A DNA stretch of 5,422 nucleotides. It comes from Micrococcales bacterium (GTDB taxonomy: Bacteria > Actinomycetota > Actinomycetes > Actinomycetales > Dermatophilaceae). The position numbers were made by a program, and so were the translations under genes. Positions 1 through 5,254 of the stretch are shown piece by piece. Each line of letters opens with the position of its first letter. Position 1 is the stretch's first letter. The stretch lies in assembly GCA_003157445.1 (NCBI GenBank), contig PMJN01000243.1, forward strand, positions 1-5,422. Reading direction: 5' to 3'. The notes below the pieces were generated by a model that had not been told where the DNA came from, searched no databases, and was given only the letters and a program-made list of their open reading frames with translations.

Positions 1-3
1 TGT

Positions 4-97
4 CGGGCAGATCTCATGACCGTCAGCGGGCAGTTCTCATGTCCGCCACCGGGCAGCTTCGTGGCCGTCTCCGGGCAGCTTCTCGTGTCCGCTGTCA
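4..97. repeat. Tandem array of about 23-bp repeats, possible insertion-sequence end
   Basis: Four head-to-tail copies of a unit beginning CGGGCAG start at 4, 27, 50 and 72, so the period is 22-23 bp. The usual unit is CGGGCAG, then a variable base or two, then a block like TCTCATGTCCG, then a short GC spacer. Weaker CGGGC starts follow at 98 and 113. Arrays of short direct repeats are known as transposase binding sites at the ends of IS21-family elements, and the window opens with TGT, which suits such an end. No transposase gene is visible here, so the IS21 link is inference. The repeats themselves are seen directly. Confidence 0.7.
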
Positions 98-201
98 CGG
101 GCCTGGACGTACCGGGCAAGCGTGTGATGGGAGACCCCAACCAGCTCCGCGGGATCACTGACACGACCCGGTCAAACCAAATGTCAACGCCGATCGAGAA
201 T

Positions 202-378
202 TCAGGCGGCAGCGACACCAAATGCTTCCAGCGTGTTCACGATCTGCTCGACGGACTTCACGGTGTCCATCCTGGGGCGGATGCGCTTGAGCAGCGCTAA
301 CCGCACCGCAGAAGGGGCCTCAACGGCGGGACGCGGCGAGGCAAACCGATTTGTGCGAGTCAGATCTCGTGTCCACTC
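202..378 (-). pseudogene. Possible C-terminal gene fragment, unrecognised
   Basis: On the minus strand a frame runs without a stop from 378 to a TGA at 204-202, about 58 codons. Its last 35 or so residues look protein-like: a basic, amphipathic stretch reading LALLKRIRPRMDTVKSVEQI, then a short alanine-rich end. The upstream part, from about 351 to 378, reads into a repeat copy and is probably not part of the original gene. No start codon with a ribosome binding site is seen. It could be the tail of a transposase or other mobile-element gene cut by insertion. I do not recognise the family, and chance openness in GC-rich DNA remains possible. Confidence 0.25.
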
Positions 379-440
379 TCAGTCCACCACCGGGTGGCAT
401 CGTGGGCTGTTCGCCGGGCAGTTTCTCGCGTCCGCTGTCA
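361..440. repeat. Two further copies of the left-hand repeat
   Basis: The stretch 414-440 matches 71-97 at 25 of 27 positions, in the same orientation. A second, poorer copy begins at 361 with CAGATCTC and resembles 8-26. These copies lie about 340 bp from the main array with the possible gene tail at 202-351 between them. Because both sets point the same way they are not a simple inverted pair of element ends. They could be successive insertions, or a deleted element that kept repeats from one end. Confidence 0.6.
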
Positions 441-453
441 GTCATGGCATGAC
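441..453. repeat. Short palindrome next to the last repeat copy
   Basis: GTCATG and CATGAC form a perfect 6-bp inverted repeat around a single G, directly abutting the repeat copy that ends at 440. It could be a small protein-binding site or part of an element end. It is short enough to be chance. Confidence 0.3.
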
Positions 454-648
454 ACCGTCCGATTATGACGGCCAATGAGCTCACGGAACTGCTCATGGCC
501 CCCATGACTGATCGAGCGGTGCCACATGTTCTGGGGTTGGACGCCGGTCGACGGGGGTGGGCCGCGGAGTCGGAATCCAAAGCATCAGCATTCCCCTTGC
601 CAGATCACTTGCGGTCAGCCGTAACATCGCGCAAAAATCGCATTACGT

Positions 649-685
649 CCCACGAAACGGGAGCGCGTGATTCCGTTTTCGTGGG
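649..685. repeat. Imperfect inverted repeat or hairpin upstream of the 722 frame
   Basis: CCCACGAAACGG at 649-660 pairs with CCGTTTTCGTGGG at 673-685. The stem is 12 bp with a single bulged T, closing a 12-base loop. No T-run follows on the plus strand; the following bases are G-rich, so a rho-independent terminator in that direction is unlikely. It lies 37 bp before the ATG at 722, so an operator or a structured leader are options, as is an old transposon end. Confidence 0.55.
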
Positions 686-721
686 GGGCAGAATGTGCCA
701 CGCTGAGGGGGACAAGGGGAA

Positions 722-1168
722 ATGACGACATTCGTCGGGGCTGGATTCTTCTCATTATTGTGTGTGCTCGGTGCGGTCTCGGTTCTGTGGCTGCTGGTTT
801 ATGTGGCACGGACCACCAGAGCCGATCGGATGAGTGAGGCGGGGGGGCTGGATCGCCTGGATAGGCTGAGGTGGCAGAGTTGGACCGTCTTGATCGGCTG
901 GCCACCGTGGACATGTTGGCGCGGGTGTAAAGATCTTCACGGTGAGCAATGGTGGAGGGCGTACCTGTATCGGACGTGTTGGGATGGGTGTAGAGACCTT
1001 CACGGTGAGCAATGGTGGAGGGCATACGTGGATCCGAGCGACTGGTGCGGAGAAAGACCCACAGGACCCGAAGCCTCGACCCACGGCGAACACCTAACGG
1101 TCATCTCAGATGACCTTGCCCGAGATCGTTTCGCCGAACCCTCGTCGTTGGCCGAGCTGATCGGCTGA
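722..1168 (+). CDS. Possible small membrane protein with duplicated Trp/Cys-rich segment
   Basis: A 148-residue open frame starting ATG, with purine-rich GAGGGGG about 10 bases upstream and AAGGGGA immediately before the start. Residues 4-30 form one hydrophobic segment followed by basic residues (ARTTRADR), as expected for a single N-terminal membrane anchor with the rest inside the cell. The remainder does not look like a normal domain: residues about 63-104 are two 21-residue copies encoded by a 63-bp tandem repeat, rich in Trp and Cys and sharing DLHGEQWWRAY. The C-terminus (LARDRFAEPSSLAELIG) looks more protein-like. I do not recognise a family. The frame may be a real start fused to foreign repeat DNA, or accidental. 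Confidence 0.35.
   Translation: MTTFVGAGFFSLLCVLGAVSVLWLLVYVARTTRADRMSEAGGLDRLDRLRWQSWTVLIGWPPWTCWRGCKDLHGEQWWRAYLYRTCWDGCRDLHGEQWWRAYVDPSDWCGERPTGPEASTHGEHLTVISDDLARDRFAEPSSLAELIG
909..1034. repeat. 63-bp tandem duplication (two copies)
   Basis: Copies 909-971 and 972-1034 match at about 54 of 63 positions, with an unbroken identical core of 26 bases (935-960 and 998-1023). Sixty-three bases is 21 codons, so the duplication keeps the frame on both strands. The plus strand gives DLHGEQWWRAY twice; one minus-strand frame gives STIAHREGLYT and STIAHREDLYT. The divergence shows the duplication is not recent. Confidence 0.8.
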
Positions 1169-1577
1169 GCGCGTCTTTTGGCGGACGTTGAGGTCTGGGG
1201 CAGCCGCCTTAGACCGGCAGCCTGCTGGTTTCTGGATGTTCCCGTTGCAGATCCAGGACGGCGCACCTGCACATGATGTCGCGCAGTATGAGGCGAGCAC
1301 ATGTACTCCCGAAGCAACACCTGCCAGATATCGGGTCTCCAGACAGGACGACGCGGACGCAAGAGGAAGCTCGCACTAAGGCGAATAGCCGCGACTGCTG
1401 TGACGCGGTGTCGGGTCCAAGCGTGTCGAGCCGTAGCAATCACGTTCAACACCGGATACCGTGACGGGCCGAGGTCGGGGCATAGCCCTAAGTCTGGGTG
1501 GCCGAGGCGCTTTGTCGACGCCGTACCTGTGGCGGCTGGAAAGCATCGGACCTCCCCCTTGCGGCATCCGGAACCGC
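1169..1577. other. No supported feature, likely decayed or intergenic DNA
   Basis: Frames of 60-190 codons cross this interval on both strands, but they overlap one another, lack ribosome binding sites and have irregular composition typical of open GC-rich DNA. No transfer RNA, ribosomal RNA or clear terminator is visible. It is the region downstream of the filP-like gene on the minus strand. Confidence 0.5.
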
Positions 1578-1650
1578 TCACTCATTGAGGTTCAGCCGTG
1601 GTGCGGCTCTTGTGGTTGAGTCAGCCGCTTCTTGGACGTCGGCCTGTCCT

Positions 1651-1686
1651 TCGGCTACAACCTACTGCTCGGCTACAACCTACTGC
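1651..1686. repeat. Perfect 18-bp tandem duplication spanning the filP stop codon
   Basis: The unit TCGGCTACAACCTACTGC occurs at 1651-1668 and again at 1669-1686 without a mismatch. Eighteen bases is six codons. The minus-strand TAG stop of the filP-like gene (1682-1680) falls in one copy and an in-frame duplicate TAG lies at 1664-1662 in the other. Perfect identity indicates a recent slippage event or recombination between short repeats. Confidence 0.92.
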
Positions 1687-2753
1687 TCGGCTTCATCGCC
1701 GGCCTCGTCCTGGTCGACGGCAGTTTCTGCAGGTCGCATCGGGCTGATCGTGGTAGCAACACCGAGCGCAGCGAGCTCGCGGTGAACGTTGGCGAGCTGC
1801 GCGTTGACGCTGTCACGACGCTGTATCGCGGCAGCGAGGTCGCGCTCGGAGTCTTCCCTGATGCGCTCAGCCTTGGTCTTGGCCTCTGCCACCAGTGTCT
1901 GAGCGCGCGCCGTCGCCTGCTCCAACTGCTGGGCAATCTTCGACGCAGCTTCTTGCTGCGCTCGCTCGGAGTCGCTGCGAGCCCGCTCGGAACGCTGCCG
2001 GATCGCGGCCAGTTGTTGTTCGGCTCCCGCTACCTGCGCAGCGAACTCCGAGGCCGACGCTTCTCGACGCGCCGCCAGAGTCGTCTCGAAGTCGATTGCC
2101 GCGGCCGCGGCGTTTGCACGTGCCCGCTCGTAGAGGGCTTCGCTCTCCTCCCGCCGGGCCATTGCCTGGCGGTCTGCGTCCTGCCGGGCCATTGTCTGGC
2201 GGTCGATGTCGTCTCGGAGGCTTTCTGCCTCCCGTCTGGCGTCGTCTCGGAGGCTGTCCGCCTGTTGTTGGGCCTCTCGCAGGAGGCTGTCCGCCTGTTG
2301 TCGGGCCTCTTCCAGCATCCGGGTCGCCCCATCCTGGGCTGTGCTGTATGTCTCTCTCGCATACTTGTCCGCGTCCTGACGGGTCGCAAGCGCGTTCTCT
2401 TCGGCGAGCGTAAGGCTGTTCGCAGCGCCCGCCTGGGCGCGTGTTCGCAGCTCATTGACTTCGTTGTCTACCAGTGTCAGGACTGTGCCGATGCGTTCGC
2501 CAAGACCTGTGTAGGTAGGTGCCGTGGCCTCCCTGTGTGCATCTTCGAGCAGTCGGACCCGTTCGGCGTTATCCTGCGCCTCAGTTCTGAGCTGGTGATT
2601 GGCGGCCGTGAGATCGCTGATCTGGCGAGTGTGCTCGGTGGCCTGTTTCCAGGCTGACGCCGCTGCCTGCGCCAGTTCATTCAGATGTTGGTCCACTTGG
2701 GCTGTGTCGTATCCACGCTTCACGCTGCGGAAACTGACGTTGTAGTCGGACAT
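1680..2753 (-). CDS. filP: FilP-family coiled-coil cytoskeletal protein with DivIVA-like N-terminus
   Basis: A 357-residue, strongly charged, Ala/Glu/Arg-rich coiled coil with no membrane segment or signal peptide. Residues 8-24 (FRSVKRGYDTAQVDQHL) resemble the DivIVA-type N-terminal motif. GLGERIG at 83-89, FETTLAARRE at 222-231, and AERIREDSER with RRDSVNAQL near 295-319 match what I recall of Streptomyces FilP, an intermediate-filament-like protein that supports cell shape and works with DivIVA and Scy at growth poles. A role in polar growth or rigidity here is inferred from the family. The protein is longer than the roughly 310-residue Streptomyces protein, mainly through a repetitive rod at 150-204. 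The ATG at 2753 is chosen because GAGAGGAAG sits just upstream and the conserved motif begins at residue 8; a longer open frame to 3173 has no such support. The stop lies in a duplication, and a protein-like stretch follows it in frame. Confidence 0.92.
   Translation of the reverse strand: MSDYNVSFRSVKRGYDTAQVDQHLNELAQAAASAWKQATEHTRQISDLTAANHQLRTEAQDNAERVRLLEDAHREATAPTYTGLGERIGTVLTLVDNEVNELRTRAQAGAANSLTLAEENALATRQDADKYARETYSTAQDGATRMLEEARQQADSLLREAQQQADSLRDDARREAESLRDDIDRQTMARQDADRQAMARREESEALYERARANAAAAAIDFETTLAARREASASEFAAQVAGAEQQLAAIRQRSERARSDSERAQQEAASKIAQQLEQATARAQTLVAEAKTKAERIREDSERDLAAAIQRRDSVNAQLANVHRELAALGVATTISPMRPAETAVDQDEAGDEAEQ
2153..2301 (-). repeat. Internal 33-bp and 30-bp repeats encoding hendecad and decad rod units
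   Basis: GGAGGCTGTCCGCCTGTTGT at 2249-2268 recurs exactly at 2282-2301, a 33-bp step equal to 11 codons. A second pair, starting at 2153 and 2183, repeats GCCGGGCCATTG plus CTGGCGGTC with one difference at a 30-bp step, equal to 10 codons. The protein shows three 11-residue units from 150 to 182 (pattern A-x-x-x-A-x-S-L-x-x-x) and then two 10-residue units from 185 to 204. Eleven-residue periodicity is typical of Scy and FilP-like actinobacterial coiled coils. DNA-level identity points to recent copying. Confidence 0.85.
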
Positions 2754-2762
2754 CTGGCTTCC

Positions 2763-2803
2763 TCTCGTCGCTGAGGTGCTAAGTCTCGTCGCTGAGGCGA
2801 CGA
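2763..2803. promoter_or_regulatory. Direct and inverted repeats at the filP transcription start, possible operator
   Basis: TCTCGTCGCTGAGG occurs at 2763-2776 and 2784-2797, a perfect 14-bp repeat with a 21-bp step, two turns of the helix. The second copy also forms a perfect 7-bp inverted repeat, TCGTCGC and GCGACGA around TGAG (2786-2803), which overlaps the proposed -10 element. Position and spacing suit a repressor or activator binding as two units on one DNA face, or a small hairpin in the leader. No known regulator motif is recognised. Confidence 0.5.
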
Positions 2804-2829
2804 TAGGGCCGATAAGCCCGCCGTGACAA
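2800..2829 (-). promoter_or_regulatory. Candidate sigma-70-type promoter for filP
   Basis: Read on the minus strand, TTGTCA (2829-2824) is followed after 18 bases by TATCGT (2805-2800). This is close to the TTGACA and TATAAT consensus for the housekeeping sigma factor. The start of transcription would fall near 2793, giving a leader of about 40 bases before the ATG at 2753. Confidence 0.5.
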
Positions 2830-3255
2830 CACTTCGCCCGCCTCGGATTGGGTGAGAATTCCAACGACGATCTCCAAGCACAGGAAGGGCATCGGTGCTG
2901 GCAGCGTCCATCTTCGTAGCGCGGGGCAGGCGCTCCTCCAGAATGAGTTCGCAGATGGCGAGGCCTGCACAGATGAAGGGCAGGCCCATGCCCGAGATCG
3001 AGCGGGCTCTGGGCAAACCGCTGTGCTGGATCTGTCAACCTCAGGAATGCTGAGCATTGGGCTCCTGGATCCTGTGTCCGCCTGGCAGAGGTGTGCAACA
3101 TGGTCGGACTGGGTCGACAATCGCCTCTTCTACCTGACAATGAGTGAAGATAGGTGGAAACGAGGCCCCCCACATAACTGTCCGCGCGAACTCGAGGCTA
3201 AGTCCGGTCCTAGGCCAGGGTTCGTGAAACGGGCCTGCTGACAGGCGCGACAAGC
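2830..3255. other. Intergenic stretch without a supported gene
   Basis: Several overlapping frames of 90-130 codons are open on both strands, but none has a ribosome binding site or family resemblance. One minus-strand frame beginning near 3016 has a slightly protein-like start with a hydrophobic segment, but it runs through the filP promoter and start. No RNA gene is recognised. Confidence 0.45.
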
Positions 3256-3420
3256 TTATGGCTGAGCGTGAGCAACAGGAGTCTGGATCGTTGTTGGTGG
3301 GCTGGTGACCCACCCCTGGACGGCAAGGGTCAAGCCCAAAAGAGACGCTGCAGTCACGGCAACGACAAGAAGCGTAAGGGTGACTGCGCAGAACAGGTAC
3401 ATGACAACTCGCGTGGCCAT
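3256..3420 (-). CDS. Possible small single-pass membrane protein
   Basis: A 54-residue frame from the ATG at 3420. Residues about 5-32 form one long hydrophobic segment (CAVTLTLLVVAVTAASLLGL at its core), preceded by an Arg and followed by a short polar, Thr/Pro-rich tail ending AHAQP. A start seven codons earlier, at 3441, is also possible; neither has a good Shine-Dalgarno sequence, the best being a weak ATAAGA before 3420. It diverges from the response regulator with about 130 bp between the starts, so the two may share a control region. No family is recognised. The long hydrophobic run makes chance less likely, but the gene stays uncertain. Confidence 0.45.
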   Translation of the reverse strand: MATRVVMYLFCAVTLTLLVVAVTAASLLGLTLAVQGWVTSPPTTIQTPVAHAQP

Positions 3421-3552
3421 TCTTATGACATGGACGAACATGGGCAAAATGTAGGACTTCGAGTTCACCAGCACTAGATCCTTGACGGATGAACCTTGTT
3501 TGCCCGGGCCGAGTGTGTCAGCGTGCTGCACGCAGTCGGTAGGCTGACCTGC

Positions 3553-4197
3553 GTGACCGACGACGCCCACCCTCTGCCGAGCCCCCCAGCCAACCCACCT
3601 GCCGCCCCTTGCAAAGTCCGCATCCTGGTCGCGGAGGACGAGGCGTTGATCCGCCTGGACCTCACCGAGATGCTGGTCGAGTCAGGGTACGTCGTGGTTG
3701 GTCAGGCCAGCAACGGTGAGCAGGCAATTGCCCTCAGCCGTGAGCTGAAGCCGGATCTGGTGCTGATGGACGTCAAGATGCCGGTTCTCGATGGCATCAG
3801 CGCGGCTGAACAGATCGGCAAGGAACGGATCGCGCCCGTGGTCATGCTGACGGCGTTCAGCCAGAAAGAGTTGGTCGAGCGTGCTCGCGACGCGGGCGTC
3901 ATGGCGTACATCATCAAGCCGTTCACCGCGGCGGACCTGGCGCCGGCTATCAGCATCGCGCGCTCCCGTTGGGTCGAGATGCACGCGCTGGAGGCCGAGA
4001 TCGCTGACCTGGGGCAGCGGTTCGAAACCCGCAAGATCGTCGACCGGGCCAAAGGCGTCCTGATGGCCAAGCTGATGATCAGTGAGCCGGAGGCGTTTAG
4101 CTGGATTCAGAAGACCGCGATGGACCGCCGCATGGGGATGCGCGAGGTGGCAGCCACGGTCGTCTCTGGTATGTCCGGTGGGTCCCCGGCATCCTGA
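3553..4197 (+). CDS. pdtaR: ANTAR-domain response regulator, PdtaR type
   Basis: A 214-residue cytoplasmic two-component regulator acting on RNA. The receiver domain covers about 22-140: acidic pair E28/D29 in VAEDEALIR, phosphorylated aspartate D73 in LVLMDVKMP, switch threonine T100 in LTAFS, and K122 in IKPF. A helical linker (about 140-155) leads to an ANTAR domain at about 155-205 with ETRKIVDRAKGVLMAK and AFSWIQKTAMDRR. In the family, phosphorylation by a PdtaS-type histidine kinase lets the ANTAR domain bind paired hairpins in mRNA leaders and prevent termination. No kinase gene is present here, as in M. tuberculosis, where it is encoded elsewhere. The GTG at 3553 is chosen because it gives close to the usual length (Rv1626 is 205 residues); the frame also opens from an ATG at 3496, which would add 19 unlikely residues. 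The ribosome binding site is weak (AGG at 3541). Confidence 0.95.
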   Translation: MTDDAHPLPSPPANPPAAPCKVRILVAEDEALIRLDLTEMLVESGYVVVGQASNGEQAIALSRELKPDLVLMDVKMPVLDGISAAEQIGKERIAPVVMLTAFSQKELVERARDAGVMAYIIKPFTAADLAPAISIARSRWVEMHALEAEIADLGQRFETRKIVDRAKGVLMAKLMISEPEAFSWIQKTAMDRRMGMREVAATVVSGMSGGSPAS

Positions 4198-4202
4198 CCT
4201 GA

Positions 4203-4212
4203 GCTAGCTAGC
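4203..4212. repeat. Perfect 10-bp palindrome between convergent genes
   Basis: GCTAGCTAGC lies in the 10-bp gap between the pdtaR stop and the DUF554 stop and overlaps the DUF554 TAG. It is too short and lacks a T-run, so I do not call it a terminator. Both genes must end transcription by another means or run into each other. Confidence 0.4.
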
Positions 4213-4993
4213 GCAGCATCACCACGACCTGGGTGAGCAATGGGGCCACCATCAAGGCGGGCAGCAGATCGCCCACAGGGATCTCACGAATTCGCAGCAG
4301 CCGCAGTGAGATCCCCACCAGCAGCAGTCCACCTGTGGCTGTCAGGGCGGCCACGTGGGCGTCCGGCAGCATCGAACCCAGGAGAACTCCCAGCAGCGTC
4401 AACAGGCCCTGAACGACGGCAACAGACAGGGCCGAGAGCAGAACGCCCACGCCGAAGGACGATGCGAACGCCACAGCGGCGAAACCGTCAAGCACGGCCT
4501 TGAGGGTCAACTGGTCGATCCCCCTGCCCAGCCCGTCCGACAATGAGCCCAAGATCGTTAGTGGTCCGACGCAGAACAGCAAAGAGGCGCTCAGCCAGCC
4601 TTCGATGAAGCGTTCTCGGGCCTCGTGTCCCTGGCCGCTCTCCTGAGCCCCGACCAGTTGCGGGCGACGTGCCAGCCTGGTCTGGATGACGCCGGCAAGA
4701 TCTTCCAGTCGGCCCTCGATCCGCAGCAGCGAACCGGTGATGGCGCCGATCAACAGGCTGCCGAGCACGATCAGTACCGGCGCGCCCGCACCGACTGCGG
4801 ACGTCAATGAGGGGTCCAGCACCTTGAACGCCGACAGGCCCGCCATGAGCAGAGTCGTCAGGCCCAGGCAGTCGGTGACCACCCACCGGGTGCGGTCGGG
4901 GAGTCGGTGACCCACGGCCATACCGAGCAGGGATCCTAAGACGATCGTGGCGATGTTGATGACAGTTCCCAGCCCGGGAAAGGCGTTGTGCAT
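4208..4993 (-). CDS. DUF554 family integral membrane protein (YqgA/YdfK type)
   Basis: A 261-residue, very hydrophobic protein with about six to seven membrane segments: near 8-28, 38-57, 70-90, 135-155, 165-205 (probably two) and two more towards the C-terminus. A charged loop lies at about 91-130. Family landmarks are GTVINIATIVLGSLLG at 9-24 and, in the middle, FCVGPLTILGSLSDGL followed by LKAVLDGFAAVAFASSFGVG. The E. coli relatives YqgA and YdfK are of similar size and have no firmly known substrate, so I assign no function beyond a membrane protein. The ATG at 4993 lets the first conserved motif begin at residue 9; its ribosome binding site is poor. It converges on pdtaR and lies 15 bp downstream of a small frame that could be co-transcribed. 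Confidence 0.94.
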   Translation of the reverse strand: MHNAFPGLGTVINIATIVLGSLLGMAVGHRLPDRTRWVVTDCLGLTTLLMAGLSAFKVLDPSLTSAVGAGAPVLIVLGSLLIGAITGSLLRIEGRLEDLAGVIQTRLARRPQLVGAQESGQGHEARERFIEGWLSASLLFCVGPLTILGSLSDGLGRGIDQLTLKAVLDGFAAVAFASSFGVGVLLSALSVAVVQGLLTLLGVLLGSMLPDAHVAALTATGGLLLVGISLRLLRIREIPVGDLLPALMVAPLLTQVVVMLR

Positions 4994-5008
4994 GTGCCGG
5001 ATCCGTTC

Positions 5009-5233
5009 TCAGAGGCTGTCTGTCGCCGGCAGGCCTGGGGCCGGCGTTGCCCTGTGGGCGGTGGCGTTGATCGCGACCCCGACGGGCATCGAAGCCTGGA
5101 CCCGCTGGCCGGGCACCTGGATGAGCTTGATCGCCTCGCTGTCCCAGAGGGCGCCGATGTTCATGGCGCTCGGTGCGCCCAGAACCTGCTCGTGCTTGTC
5201 GCCCATCAACCTGCTTGTCTCTTCGTTGGTCAT
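5009..5233 (-). pseudogene. Short frame, possible stump of a PaaI-type hotdog thioesterase
   Basis: A 74-residue frame from the ATG at 5233. An acidic, helical start (MTNEETSRLMGDKHEQ) is followed by LWDSEAIKLIQVPGQRVQAS and then MPVG. This resembles the first strand of PaaI-type hotdog thioesterases, where a segment like GIEIVEASPERVVATMPV precedes the catalytic NTQPYGLLHGG motif. Here that motif is absent in all three frames downstream, and the frame instead ends in an Ala/Pro-rich tail, so any enzyme would be inactive. It diverges from polA with a 21-bp gap and could be read together with DUF554. No Shine-Dalgarno sequence is seen. It could also be an unrelated small protein or chance; the thioesterase link rests on a short match made from memory. 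Confidence 0.33.
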
Positions 5234-5254
5234 CAGGGGCCTAGGCTGCCATGC

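Noticed and set aside
1495..1620. tRNA-like start GGTGGCCGAGGCG
   Set aside because: No T-loop (GGTTCGAAT or similar) and no matching acceptor stem follow within transfer RNA length.
1632..2657. Long plus-strand open frame of 341 codons
   Set aside because: It lies antisense to the filP-like gene. Its Leu/Arg/Cys-rich sequence is the mirror of coiled-coil codons, and it has no family resemblance or ribosome binding site.
2720..3016. Minus-strand frame with a hydrophobic start
   Set aside because: It overlaps the filP start and promoter in another frame, and after the first 25 residues it loses any protein-like character.
3046..3058. Small inverted repeat AATGC-TGA-GCATT
   Set aside because: A 5-bp stem is expected by chance, and nothing nearby supports a role.
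2754..3173. Upstream extension of the filP-like frame to a start at 3173
   Set aside because: The added 140 residues have irregular, Cys/Pro/Arg-rich composition, cross the promoter and repeats, and lack a ribosome binding site. The ATG at 2753 has both the site and the conserved motif.
3170..3245. GAGGCTAAGTCCGGTCC, resembling a conserved piece of RNase P RNA
   Set aside because: The rest of the RNase P RNA core is absent in the surrounding few hundred bases.
3296..3314. Inverted repeat GGTGGG and CCCACC
   Set aside because: It is short, lies within the possible small membrane gene, and has no T-run.
3482..3487. TTGACG as a -35 element for pdtaR
   Set aside because: No -10-like hexamer occurs 16-19 bases downstream; the sequence there is GC-rich.
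3496..3552. ATG start at 3496 for pdtaR
   Set aside because: It would add 19 residues not expected in the family. The GTG at 3553 gives a length close to Rv1626.
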